Source of the DNA: Adiantum capillus-veneris
Taxonomy: Eukaryota; Streptophyta; Polypodiopsida; Polypodiales; Pteridaceae
DNA length: 64,000 bases
Reading direction: 5' to 3'
Assembly: GCA_014529385.2 (NCBI GenBank)
Contig: CM043965.1
Span: 63,201,933-63,265,932 of the forward strand
Part shown: piece after piece, positions 23,514-35,247 of the stretch
Position numbering within the stretch: the stretch's first letter is position 1
Layout of the letters: the number at the start of each line of letters is the position of its first letter
Made by a program: the position numbers and the translations under genes
Notes under the pieces: generated by a model
What the model saw: only the letters and a program-made list of their open reading frames with translations
Told to the model about the DNA's origin: nothing
Database searches by the model: none

Positions 23514-24106
23514 GTTAGAACCGGGCATGCTTGCACTTGAATCTTCACTTTGGTCTGTGAAGCGGCTTCACCACCATCCATTATTGTAACGTGTCTTGGC
23601 CATGCACCAAGTGGCAAGAGGAGTCGAGGGGTTCTTCTCTCCTTGCATGATTTTGCATTTTCAAGCTCCTTGTGATTGGTTGATGATTTCTCTCTTGGTG
23701 TACGATGTCGCATACATATTATGGTTATTTTCATTTCTGCGAGAGACAATGATTGATCACCACTGGCATGCTATACGAGCTAAGTTCTCTTGTGTCCTAG
23801 ATGCATACCAGCTAGGTGATTCCCTCAAGATTTTCACCCCCCGTTGATGAGGCTCCTGGGCATCATCTTGGTGTAGAGGTCACCGAGACTGATTTTCCTC
23901 CCTAATTAAAATGGTGCCCCATGGGGAAGAGCTTTGTAATATCTTCAGTTAACAAAACTAGTGATGCATGTCATCATTCATGGACGAGTGGCTATAAGAA
24001 TTTGCAAATTGGAGGACTGAAGAAGAGGAAAACACAGAAGCACCAGATGCCTTGAACAAATTGCTATTACCAAGTGATAACGTCATCAAAATCTAGGATG
24101 TAACCT
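22459..24106. other. Non-coding stretch with one CT microsatellite
   Basis: A CT run of about 39 bases at 23475-23513. A CACA-rich part lies around 22530-22640. No gene recognised; overlapping frames on both strands near 22830-23370 show no domain. Confidence 0.45.
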
Positions 24107-24235
24107 CCCCATATCACATCGCTCATGCTGATCAAAAATCAAGAGCATCAAAGGGGAGTGCTACGAGTTGTCATTATTGTTGTCAACCAAAGCATCCAGT
24201 AAATGAGTGCCGCCAAGGGAGGTAAAGAGTGCCGC
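24107..24235 (+). pseudogene. Retroelement gag relic with CCHC zinc knuckle
   Basis: Plus-strand translation of 24169-24210 gives CHYCCQPKHPVNEC, a perfect C-x2-C-x4-H-x4-C zinc knuckle of the nucleocapsid type. It is preceded by a basic SRASKGSATS stretch, as in retrotransposon gag proteins. No longer open frame surrounds it and no partner domain was recognised, so it is at best a relic. Chance cannot be excluded for a 14-residue motif. Confidence 0.4.
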
Positions 24236-25088
24236 CAAGGGGGGTAAAGAAGGGACGTTAAGTTTCTTTTTTGAAAGTCGCATCAACACAATCGCATCAA
24301 TTTGATTTTGTGTAGCAGCAAGGATTTTCTCTCCAACACCCAAAGAAGAATCATCAACCATAAAGTCTAAGCCACAAAGTTTGAAGCATTTGGTGGAAGC
24401 AAGTTGACCTATGCTCTCTCTAGGCCTAGAGAGTTCAAATGAAACCCAACCACCCAAGCATTGTTGTTGCATGCAAAATGGAAGGCCAACTAAAGTGGAC
24501 TCTTCCAGGCCTATTGTGGAAGTGCTGCCTTGTCAATACCTAAGGCATGCAACTCTAGTAGTTGAAGCCTTTCCCTATATCAAGTACGGATAACAATGAT
24601 GAGCCTGAAGTCTTTCCTTTTTGTTTCCTACAATATATACGTGTAAATGCATACATAGATAGGAAAATATTCTACTAGATGAAGATTGTTTTCCTGTTTG
24701 GAGCAGAAATGCTAGGAGAAATCCTTATATCTCCATGCCCCATCATCCTACCTATCCTCGACTACTATCACATTTTTGATGTGATTATCTCATTCTGTTC
24801 TAGCTTTTGCTATGTCTTTAGACCTAGTTTCTGCTATCCAACAATCGTAGCTTCTTCATCGACTTGGTCTCACCATTTATGTCCACTATGAGCTGAGGGT
24901 GTTAAAGTTATGACATTTCAGGTGAACTGCCCAATGTGATCCCATTATTTATTTTGTCGTTTAGGTATTTAATTTACTTATTTCTCAAAGTCTGGGTAGG
25001 GAAATTTACTTAGAGGGTGTATATGCAACCCGTTGCCCCCATTGTACATGTATCAGTTTATTCATTACCAAGGTTGGTTGGTTCAGGA

Positions 25089-25090
<2 letters not shown>
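24236..25090. other. Non-coding stretch, nothing recognised
   Basis: A tiny direct repeat (GAGTGCCGCCAAGGGRGGTAA) occurs twice near 24208-24247. Otherwise nothing seen. Confidence 0.45.

Positions 25091-25131
<41 letters not shown>
25091..25131. repeat. (CT)n microsatellite
   Basis: A pure CT run of about 40 bases, immediately left of a 45-bp tandem repeat. Confidence 0.96.
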
Positions 25132-25133
<2 letters not shown>

Positions 25134-25134
<1 letters not shown>

Positions 25135-25271
25135 TTCTCCCCATTGCTCTACGATTTTGCATCATCAACTTTGACAAAGTTCTCCCCATTGCTCTACGTT
25201 TTTGCATCGTCGACTTTGACAGAGTTCTCCCCATTGCTCTACGTTTTTGCATCATTGACTTTGACAGAGTT
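25134..25271. repeat. 45-bp minisatellite, 3 copies
   Basis: TTCTCCCCATTGCTCTACG is followed by TTTTGCATC and ACTTTGACA three times in a row. Copies 2 and 3 are closest. Because 45 is a multiple of three, it gives a repeated open frame that should not be taken for a protein. Confidence 0.92.
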
Positions 25272-25286
25272 TGCATTTATATTCCA

Positions 25287-26063
<777 letters not shown>

Positions 26064-26115
<52 letters not shown>
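26064..26115. repeat. (GA)n microsatellite
   Basis: A pure GA run of about 51 bases. Confidence 0.96.
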
Positions 26116-26118
<3 letters not shown>

Positions 26119-26394
26119 GATGTTGTACGTTATGTGGCTTATGCCAACACGTGCAGCGACATTGTGAAACAAATCAATGCATGTGAGAGCTAAGCGATAT
26201 TCAAGTTGGTGGGGGAGCCCCTCAAAAGTATATTGCAATGAGGTGAAGTGGTTGAACCGGTAGTCGTCAAGGCCTTGGCTGTCTAGCCCTTCAACTCTTT
26301 GCTCTCCGTATGCGACATCAACCTCGGCTACATTCAGCTATGGCCTCTCTTTTTCATCTCAATTTATATTTACCTTGAAACTTTTCTTCAAAAA

Positions 26395-26400
<6 letters not shown>

Positions 26401-26478
<78 letters not shown>

Positions 26479-26518
26479 AGAAGAAGAAGAAGAAGCAGCA
26501 ACAACAACAACAACAACA
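26401..26518. repeat. Compound (GA)n(AAG)n(CAA)n
   Basis: About 75 bases of GA, then AAG repeats, then CAA repeats, adjoining with no spacer. Three motif types in one tract suggest stepwise slippage from a purine-rich seed. Confidence 0.93.
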
Positions 26519-27538
26519 TAAGAAGAGAATAATGTCCTATGAGCGATCCCAAGGGACCTGAGAGAGGGGGTATCTTATTTGCAATGGATATCTCTCTACA
26601 TTAGACACAAATTCTCAATGAGTTGATCTAGCACCACAGGATTTAAGGAGCAAGATGTTGGTGGAGTCAAGATATTTATATAGATTCTTGCATGCCTTTA
26701 AATTCAACTACTTTTTAAAACCAATTTTTGAATGGAATCCCATTGCATCCACCTTCTCAAGTAACTTGAACGGGATCCTGCTGCATCCAACTTCTCAAAG
26801 TAACTTGGTGTGCATATCAACTTGGACATCTATAGACATTGGCTCGACAATAGAGGCAACGGGAGTCTCACCCATTATACTATTATGAAGAGAAGCACAA
26901 GCTCTTTCTATCTCTTTTAACAATTGTTACAATTTTTTTTCTCTTTTTTCCTATCTTTCTCTCCCAATTAATAGTTATGCTATACAATTTGAAGCATGTA
27001 TCTATAAAATTATCAATTTAGTATGCTTGTTTGCAAAATACGCTCATTGAATATTAAAAAAACATGAATTATAATGTAGAAAACCCATTGAATAAAGAGG
27101 ATGCAAACGTCCCTTATAGGAGGCAATGTAACGTCCCCTATAGTGGTAGGACCACATGACAAACATTGCATGCACACTACAACAACAAGTGCCTAGAGCT
27201 TGGGGGTGGAACCCAATATATGGCCATATGAGATACTAGGAGACTATGGACAACCACACATAACCCAACATGCCACCACAAAACTAGGCAAGCCTAGTTA
27301 ATGTCCAAGCAAGTGTAAACTAGCCAAGAGTAGCCTTTAAAATTTGATATGTTGACAAGTCTTTGCCTTGCCCTTATTCAAAGAGTTCAGTGCATAGTAG
27401 GTTTGCCAAAGTGTCTCATTAAGGGGAATCAACAAAGACCCCTTGGCTTGGGGCTCAAAAGGAAAAGGGAAGGACAAAAAAAAAAAACTTCTTACTCGGT
27501 TAGAGATATATTTAAGATCTTCTGCCTTTTGTATTTTC
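26519..27538. other. Non-coding stretch, nothing recognised
   Basis: AT-rich. A phrase around GTCCCYTATAGGAGGCAATG recurs in part within 27110-27140. A local duplication (AATGGAATCCCATTGCATCC against AACGGGATCCTGCTGCATCC) lies near 26731-26790. Confidence 0.4.
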
Positions 27539-27595
27539 TTGGGAAAATTTCCAAAATACCCCTTTAATTTATGGAATTCCAAAAATACCCCATGG
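27539..27595. mobile_element. MITE relic of the GGGAAAATTNCCAAAATACCC family
   Basis: Carries the family start GGGAAAATTTCCAAAATACC and then TAATTTATGGAATTCC. The same phrase opens the sequence at 28139 and the family is best preserved at 29815-30170. Confidence 0.5.
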
Positions 27596-28028
27596 ATGGC
27601 ATCGTGGCAGGTGTATTTTCTTGTGGAAGATGCCATGCGTCGAGATTCGAGGAAGTAGGTATAGCAAATGTTTGAAAAGAAAATGAAACGGGTCCAATTA
27701 GTTGGGTTAAAAGAAGATCACAAAGAAAATGAAAGGGGGTGCATGTGGTAAGAGCGTAGAGGGGATGATGGTGGGGGCCCCGATAGGCAATGCAGGAAGG
27801 AGGGTGCTGAGGCATGCATCAGGGCGAAGAGCACGACATGCCTTTTTTAATATTGCAGAGGTCACTGAGGCCTCAACGAAGTAGTCGTGGAAGTATGGCG
27901 CATCAGAGATGTTTGCCATCGCATGAGCCCGCTTTAGGTAAAGGCGCAGAGAAGGGCGGGTGTGGAGATGCAACCGTGCAAAAAGGGTTGCACATGCTTT
28001 AATTTTTGGAATCTATGCAGATGTTGTT

Positions 28029-28068
28029 TCTCCTCCCCCCCCCCCCCCCCCCCCCTCTCTCTCTCTCT
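28029..28068. repeat. Poly-C tract followed by CT
   Basis: About 21 C residues (28035-28055) followed by a short CT run. On the other strand this is a G-run able to form quadruplex or triplex structures. Confidence 0.95.
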
Positions 28069-28138
28069 AGATTCGTTGAAAGCTTCTCTTTCGCACTTTA
28101 GATTGGTCATTCTCTTACTTGAATGGTGTTTATTTTAA

Positions 28139-28330
28139 GGGAAAATTACCAAAATACCCCTCTAATTTGTGGAAATTCCCAAAACACCCCTCAAATATTT
28201 TGTCGCAAGTTCCCAAAATACCGCAGGTCGTGAGATTAAAATTCTCCTAAGATAAAAAAAAATTGTAGGTTTTCATAAGAAGACTTATTGTCTATCAATA
28301 TAAGAGGCTAAAACTAGACTTTTTTTTGCG
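28139..28330. mobile_element. MITE relic, same family as 29815-30170
   Basis: Opens with GGGAAAATTACCAAAATACC. It later shares TTCATAAGAAGACT, TTGTCTATCAATA and flanking bases with 29905-29960. The right half is not present. Confidence 0.5.
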
Positions 28331-29158
28331 AGGTAATTTGTGACAAATTACATGCTAAGCAGAGGGTAGGAATGAGGTGCATGGAGGGGCAAGCTTTGCA
28401 GGCAGTAGCAATGCACGAAGCCAAGGGCTCGTTGCAAACTTGCAAGGCACGGGATCGCAGGGCCTGACGGAGCAAGAAGGGATGAGCATCAGGAAACTCT
28501 CCTTTTTCGAAAAGTGAGGAAAGAATCTACTTAGATTCTACTTATTGAAAGCGCAACGAATACGGGGGTGAATCATGTCCACTGTGAATTTTGTCTTTCC
28601 TTTTCTTGAATGGTATCTATGTGTGATTGTGTAATTGTAGATATAGCCATGTGAGTCTAAACCCTATAAAGTATGAAACTTTCAATAGATTCACATGAAG
28701 CTATTTATACTTTTAGTTTCACATGAAGCCATTTAAAATATATGAAAAAAACATTAGAATACATGTATGCTTTCCTTCCTTCCCCGTAGGTTAAGCCTTT
28801 TGATTAGGTATACACACACAGTAAATCTTCTCATTAAATAGAAATGCTTCCATTTACTTAATTGGATCGCTAAGAGATCGTTCTTGTGCAATAATGGAGT
28901 TATAATCATTGAGAAATTGTTTCCACTGATTTGAATGACTAATGGATAGTGGTCAGCAATGATGGAGACAAAAAAATTATTGTTTTGAGATATACTCACT
29001 GGGTCATACTGGGTCTAACTTCGATTCATTAATTAATTTGCTCGACAGATTCGTTCGACTGCTTAGCTTTCAATACTATCCTCTTAGCTGCAACCAGTGC
29101 ACGTGTTGTGTTCGGTGATCCTCCCCCCCCCTCGTGCAGACCTGTAGAGCTACACCAG
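28331..29158. other. Non-coding stretch, nothing recognised
   Basis: No domain or repeat of note. A small repeat of TTCACATGAAG occurs twice near 28690-28730. Confidence 0.4.
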
Positions 29159-29216
29159 AAGCTTCTCTCTCTCTCTCTCTTCGCGCGATGCTTTACTTGC
29201 AGAGCTGCACCACTAG

Positions 29217-29305
<89 letters not shown>

Positions 29306-29531
29306 CGGGAGGTGCAGCCCTTTGCTCGTCTGCATAAGCTCGTTGAAAACGGCACTCTCTATCGTTAAGTACCACCGCAGTTCGCATATCTCAATGCCTC
29401 CATGGTTACAGGCACGTGCATACAATATACAGAAACGCCGCCTGTAGGCAAATGCATGAAGAAATGCAAACCCCCCAACTGCATCCTCCGCCTTCTTGCC
29501 CATTCCATCTCACAATCGCAGAGCGCTTCCA

Positions 29532-29573
<42 letters not shown>

Positions 29574-29629
29574 ACGCCACCTCAAAGCCACCCATTGATT
29601 TGTCTCTCTCTGGACCATGTGCCGCATGG

Positions 29630-29700
<71 letters not shown>

Positions 29701-29800
29701 GCGCGTACGCGGCACCTCAATTGATTTGTCTCTCTCTCTCTCTGGACAACGTGCCGCCATGGCTCTCTCTCTCTTCTCTCTCTCTCTCTCTCTCTCTCAA
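29159..29800. repeat. Dense CT microsatellite cluster
   Basis: CT runs at about 29163-29180, 29219-29302, 29537-29569, 29633-29699, 29731-29742 and 29764-29797, separated by short spacers. Two spacers share a GTGCCGC phrase and two share CACCTCAA with GATTTGTCTCTCTC, so the cluster grew by local duplication as well as slippage. Confidence 0.94.
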
Positions 29801-29814
29801 CCTGTTTTGCCATC

Positions 29815-30170
29815 TGTCATATGGCAAAATACCCCTCAAATTTAAGAAAATCCTAGAGCACATATTTGTGATAAATTCCCAAAAACGCGCTTCAAATTTT
29901 TCGAAAATAATTGTAGCTTTTCATAAGAAGACTGATTGTCTATCAATACAAATATAAAACCACAATTTGAGCTGGTTATAAATTTTAGACATAATTGCTT
30001 CTTTTTGCGACGCAATCCAGCACTAAAAAGAGGATCTCAATTGTAAAAACAAATAAAGATCAGAAAATATTTATCAACCCAATCAAAATAGATAAAGGGT
30101 ACTTCTTGAGATTTTAGGCGTATTTTGGAAATTTTCACAGATTATAGAGGTATTTTGCTATTACACCTGA
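29815..30170. mobile_element. MITE-like element with inverted ends (~350 bp)
   Basis: The left end GGCAAAATACCCCTCAAATT and the reverse complement of the right end AGCAAAATACCTCTATAATC match at most positions. Similar left halves occur at 27539 and 28139. No coding content. Superfamily not assigned; the target duplication is unclear. Confidence 0.5.
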
Positions 30171-30764
30171 AGTTTAGTTGGGAAAGTTGAGAGCATTCTC
30201 CAACCCTCCCTATCCCCGTTTGCCTTTCCTTACCTACCTTTACTTTTACATCCCTTTTAACAAAGGTATCTCCCTAGATTCCTAGAAAAAGAAATAGAAA
30301 AAAGATTAGGGAGACATATTTGATGCATGCATATAAACTATGTACTTTATTTATTTTATAAAATTATACACCTTTAGATGTATCCATAGAATGAGCAAGA
30401 GAGAGATTCCATGTGTGTGCACTTTGAGTAGCATTGACTAAGAGGGGAAGCTTACACTTACAGAAGAGGATGGGGATTTGGGGATTCAATGATCAGAGTT
30501 GAATCATCTTGGTAGATGCTTGAGGGCATCGAAGCCTTGAGTATAAGGTTATTCTCTAGAAACCTAAGACAAGAAAAAGCATTACGTTAAGAAGAAGAGG
30601 GTGTGGGTGAGTGGGCGCAATCCACTAAAACTAGTATGTGCCCACGATTTTTGAAAAAGAAAACCGTGGAGAATCTTGGCAAATGCGGATATGGAGCCTA
30701 GAAGTCCCGATTGCAGCGAACGGGGAGAGAGAGAGAAACAATTTTGTTTAAAATTTGGGACGCT
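30171..30764. other. Non-coding stretch, nothing recognised
   Basis: No gene or repeat recognised. Confidence 0.4.
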
Positions 30765-31459
30765 TAAGGCCTATGTCACATTGGGACAGGCACGAGCAAG
30801 CCAAACTTAGCTGGCGACAGTTTATTGGCTGCGAAAAAAAGCTGCATATGGCCTCGCGCATTGTCAGAGGGGCGGCCTAGACTGCCCGATCAAGTATGCA
30901 CAGGCGTGGCCGACTGCAAAAGCGTGCGCTCGAACTCAATTGAGAGGATTTGAGCTCTGACAGCTAGCGGAGAAGGCGGATGCCTATACATTTGGCTATT
31001 AAACATTTGCTGGATGGAGATTTTAAATTATGGTCAAGTGTGACATGGAGCAGCCGCCCACACTTCCAAGAAGGAGGCGAACGCCCGCCCTAGTGTGACA
31101 AGGGCCTTAGGCTTATGTCACACTGGGGCGAGCGCCCAAGATATTTTTTGGAAGGAGGCCGGCTGCTTTATGTCACACAAGGAAATATTATAATTGTCAC
31201 ACCCACAGGACATCAAATCGACGATAGCCAAATGGTGGGATTTCCGGCTTCCACGCTGCGAATCAGTGTTCAAGCCCTATCGGCGGTCTTCCCGCGTTCA
31301 CTTTATGCAGTTGGCCACAACCTTCAAAAGTGGGGCAAGAAACATAGGCCGTCCCTCTGACAGCGCTCGCGGCCACCTGCAGCTTTTGGCGTGTGCAAAT
31401 AGATGCGTGCCAACTCAGCTTGGCTTGCTTGTGCCCGTCCCAGTGTGACATAGGCCTTA
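30765..31459. mobile_element. Inverted-repeat DNA element with ~50-bp TIRs and an internal inverted pair
   Basis: The left end starts TAAGGCCTATGTCACATTGG and the reverse complement of the right end starts TAAGGCCTATGTCACACTGG. The match continues for about 50 bases, including GGCACRAGCAAGCCAA. In the middle (about 31080-31139) there is a second, back-to-back pair of the same motif: CTAGTGTGACAAGGGCCTTA against GCTTATGTCACACTGGGGCG. It is either two ~345-bp elements side by side or one foldback element. No transposase remains and no clear target duplication is seen. Confidence 0.72.
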
Positions 31460-32084
31460 GAGTCGACTGGATGTAGAGTTGGCTGTAATTGCTGCAAACG
31501 AGGCGCTCAATCACCTCTTACTGATCTCAAAATCGTGAGTTTTCAAAGGACTTAGCGATGGCGCGCGTGAAGGTGCAGGGTAGGAGGGAGACGACGCTAC
31601 AGGTTTTGTGGCGGTGGTTAGGCTTTGAGGGCCCTTGCTGGTGGTTGTTGTGCGTGTGAGCAGGCTTGGAGTTGTTCTGCTCATCTTAGCTTTCCGTTGG
31701 CAGGGGCGTTCGCCTGCGGGCCTTGATTGGGGGTGCCGTTCTGCAGTGCTGCAGTAAGCCTGGCTCAGCCTTGTGGCAGTAAGCTTTGTAGCCCTGTCAT
31801 AAGCTTGCGGTGGCTTGCGCGATGATCTTTCTGTGAAGGCTGCCATTGGATCACCATCTATTCTCAAACTGAGTGAGTGTCGGGGGTTGAACGAAGCTCA
31901 GGCTGCTGGAGGCTTCGTTTGCTAGGTGCTCAAAGCTCACCGAGGGCAAGCTCGGGTGCAGTCGGCTTGGGCATTCGAAGGTGCAGCCAGCCTTGGGAGC
32001 ACGATCCATCACTACTTGGATCGCGATCCATCTGATTTTTAGACGCTTGGGCCACTCAGTTGACCCCTGCAGTCGAGAGTCGGC
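31460..32084. other. Possible LINE 5' leader, otherwise unassigned
   Basis: GC-richer than its neighbours, with minus-strand chance frames lacking domains. It leads into the LINE ORF1 start at 32085, so part of it may be the LINE 5' untranslated region; the 5' boundary was not found. Confidence 0.35.
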
Positions 32085-33741
32085 CATGGTTACCGTAGAG
32101 GCCCATGAACAAGCAAAGGATTCAGCGCCGGACAGAGCGGACAAAGGTCCGGGAGGGGTTTCGAGCCCTCCCCATGAGGGTAGCAAGGAGGTACTAAAAG
32201 AGCTCAAGGTGCAGATCGAGAAAAAACGCGCCCTCCGAGCCCTTCGATGTCGCCAAGGGTGATAGGGCCTATCAGGTTATGAAAAAACGCTCCCGCAAAG
32301 AGTGGAAGTGGAGGGATGCACTTACTGTTGCCGTCCCTCTTGCTTTGATCAAGAAACGCCTCGTTGAGGTTGCTAAATCTCCGCTTCTCTTCAGATTTAT
32401 GGACAGGGTGCGTGCCAAAGCTGAGCTTATCAATTGGCTTCATAGCTCTTACGTCCTAAATCAAGAAGGAGCAGTACTACTTAACATGCAATATCTAGCA
32501 TAATGCTTCTTCTTCATGCAATTCAGCGATGAGGCGGCAGTCACCAAGGTGATAACTGAAAGTCCGTTGTTTCTCTATAAGTCGTTGATGTGTGTACTTC
32601 CTTGGGATCCTTCATTCGAATCCCCTGATGCAGCTTCTAGGATATGTGCCCGATTTAGGTGAAATTTGTCAACCTTCTTGTGTGGTAAGAAGCAACTTGA
32701 AAGACCTTGTAGTAGCTCTCGGTTTCCCTTTATTTGTACCTTCAAATAGGGAAGTCGGTAACGCCACCAATAAAGTGTGCATTTGGTGGGACCTTAGGAA
32801 GCCTCAACCCAAAAATCTGGTGATGAATGTGGGGGCCGGTCTTAATGTTGTTCCTTTGAACGTTGGCACCTTCTTCGGTGCTCGCTTCAAGTGCAACAAA
32901 TTTGGACACTTTGCTAGGTCATGTCCAACTACCTTGGTCTCCAACCCTAGCCCAGTTGTTGGGAAGAAAAGCATGCCTCCTACGCTTCAGATGGATATAG
33001 AATCAATGTCTTCTCCACCAAATATTAATGAACATACATGAGTGGAAGGGCTACCTAACACTAACAAACAAATCCACGAGAATCCGGAGAAGCCGAGCAT
33101 AGTAATGGAAAGGCCAGCCCAAGATAGCGCTTCGCATCTGTCGCCCAGAAGAAAACAACCTCCCAGTGTTTCGGAAGATTGTTTTGTCACGCCTCGGGGG
33201 GTTCACCATTCAGTACCCCCCTATATAACGTGCGTTCGTGGGGTATTAAAAAAACCCCTCCTTTAACATGTCTGATCGAATAAATTAATGACCCCTTATT
33301 TTATAATTGTTTTCCGAAATTGAATATTAAAACCCCTTATTTTAATGTATCTCTGTTAAGTTGCCTACTTTTTTTGTATTTTAAAACCCCTTTTGACTTC
33401 ACGTTATACATTAACATGATGCACCCCCCCCCCCCCCCCTTCCCCCCGAGTGTCACCCCCATTTGGTAAAAAGAATGAAGGTTGGTAGCATATATCTAAT
33501 ATCTCTTGCAAGAGGTTCAAATCATAGGCAAAGGCATCCGGCTTATGGAAGAAGCCCCGCCAAATATTCCCAAACCCCCCTTCTTCTATGATAATATCTT
33601 TGAGGTTCTTCACAATGCCAACCTGGAAAACCTCAAGGTAATTGAGGAGAAAGGGAAAGGACCAATGGAGAAGGACATTAGGAAAGGGGGCATGGAGGAA
33701 GAGTCCCTTGAGGTGGAGGATTTCGTACCCCTCTCCCAATA
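32085..33741 (+). pseudogene. Plant L1-type LINE ORF1 (DUF4283 and CCHC knuckle), broken
   Basis: Starts at an ATG in good context (GCCATGG, 32085). Pieces in shifting frames follow: an acidic leader; a DUF4283-like core including FMQFSDEAAVTKV, ESPLFLYKSL and VLPWDPSFESPD (about 32500-32640); then a zinc knuckle FKCNKFGHFARSCP (about 32890-32935). This order is the ORF1 of plant L1 LINEs, an RNA-binding protein that packages element RNA. At least two frame changes and an in-frame TAA are present, and a 258-bp MITE splits the 3' part at 33193. The reading FVTP before the MITE joins FGKKNEG after it. The end of the ORF is not precise. Confidence 0.7.
33193..33450. mobile_element. hAT-like MITE, 258 bp, inserted in LINE ORF1
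   Basis: The ends are CTCGGGGGG (33193-33201) and its exact inverse CCCCCCGAG (33442-33450). The eight bases outside are TGTCACGC on the left and TGTCACCC on the right, a one-mismatch 8-bp target duplication as made by hAT transposases. The interior has no frame and carries a 16-base C run. It sits inside the LINE ORF1 reading, so it is younger than the LINE. Superfamily is inferred from duplication length only. Confidence 0.7.
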
Positions 33742-34440
33742 ATGGAAGAGTTTATTTTTCAATCATGGAACGTGAAGGGGATTAAACGTGGAACTCTTCT
33801 GGAAAGAAGTCAAAAAAGGCAAGGATATATATTGTTGGACAATCCAGGAGCATCAATTTGATGCTAAAAGTAAAAGAAAGTAAGTAGTAGAAAAGAATCT
33901 AGTTCTCAACGAAGAGGGAGCTGATGGGTACAGTGACGTCCTTTCTATAGTGGACAGGGATATAGAGCCAAAGGTGGTCTTCAATCATCGTTTTGGGAGA
34001 GCTCTAGGAGTAAAAATCAAGTGGGCGGATCATCATATGGCTATCTTCAACATCTATGGACCTGCTCTACGAAGGAAAGGGCTGTGGGAACATCTTAAAG
34101 ATATCCACGTGGAAGATGAATGGATTTTGGTGGCAGAATTCAATATGGCAGTGAAGAGAAAGGACATGACTGAATCCTCAAACATGCAATATCTGAAAGG
34201 ACCAAATGGCTAAGTCTATGTGAGAAGTGGGCACTAACGGATTTGTGGGGCGTGGGCCCTTGGAATAGCTTGAGAGGGTTAACGTACACAAGCTTGTAGT
34301 ATGTCGGTATGGCCTCTCGCCTCGATCATTGCTACACTTCACACCAAGCCGACTGGCTGCCCTAATGGCTGGAAATGAAGGTGATAACTTCTCAATTCTT
34401 GTCGGATCACCTTCATTCATTTGAGCATGAAATTAAAACG
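33742..34440 (+). pseudogene. LINE ORF2 endonuclease domain (EEP type), decayed
   Basis: Starts at ATG 33742 with FIFQSWNVKGI, the first block of the apurinic-like endonuclease (SWN). Then come HMAIFNIYGPA, a VAEFNMAVKRKDM block in the place of GDFN, an SRLDHCY-like block and LSDH near 34400 in the place of the catalytic SDH. This endonuclease nicks target DNA to prime reverse transcription. Several stops and frame changes separate the blocks. The Gly of GDFN is Ala-Glu here, so it would be inactive even if read through. Confidence 0.7.
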
Positions 34441-35247
34441 GAACAAAGGAGAGGGACTTTGCCCCTAAGGGAATAGAGAAGCTTCTTAGGATAGGGGTTC
34501 ATCTTTTTAAAGACCCTCTCTTCAAAAGCCTAGCCTTGAAAGCCATGAAAAAGCTTCATAAAGATGTGGATTCAACAAGTCCTAAGGCCTGGTATATCTT
34601 TGCCAAGAATATTCAAAAAGCAATCAAAACTACGGGTCCTACAAGGAAGAAAGACCGTGAGGAGCACTTGAAGCTGCTCGTGGCAAAGTAGAGCTATTAA
34701 CAACTTAAAAGAACACAAGATCGGCTTCAAACGTTGAGCATAAAAAGTGGCTAGAATCTAAGTGTGAATTGTCCGAACTGATACTCGAGGAGGTGAGAAA
34801 GGCCATAATACTATCGAAGAGACCTTTCTCCTATCGGAGGAGGGTAATCAAGCTCACTTCTATAGAGACCTCAAAGTCAAGATAAATCGAGGCCTTGTCA
34901 CTGATGGGAAAGGAAATGATATTAATGACCCAAATGAAATGGCCATTTTGATGCTTGATCACCTACAGTAAACTATAGGGCAACCTAAGCCCCACTCCTT
35001 GGAGATGAATGAATCCAGAGCTACTCTTCATGGAGGTCTTAAAAAATTGGTTTCCCTTTCTCACGCCAACCTGTTGGAGAGGGTGTTCACCAAGGAGGAA
35101 TGCTCTCGAGCATTACAAGCTTTGGGTAAAGAGAAGTCTCCGAGTTGGGATGGCTTGACTATGGAGTTTTCCAAAGAATTCTAGGATGATCTCAAGTCCC
35201 CCATAACAAAGTTGGCTAACCAAGCCCTGACCGAGGGAGTCCTTGAT
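34441..35247 (+). pseudogene. LINE ORF2 linker and start of reverse transcriptase
   Basis: Contains KPSPSWDGLT-type RT entry sequence: VFTKEECSRALQALGKEKS then PSWDGLTMEFSKEF, then a stop in place of Trp and KLANQALTEGVLD. This is the start of the L1 reverse transcriptase (block 0/1). The reading breaks exactly at 35247, where the gypsy element is inserted, and resumes at 44012. Confidence 0.75.

Noticed and set aside
24161-24472. A 103-codon minus-strand frame
   Set aside because: No recognised domain; it overlaps the plus-strand CCHC relic and a small direct repeat.
31511-32207. Two overlapping 118-codon minus-strand frames left of the LINE
   Set aside because: No domain, opposite to the LINE strand, and proline/serine-rich in the way of GC-rich chance frames.
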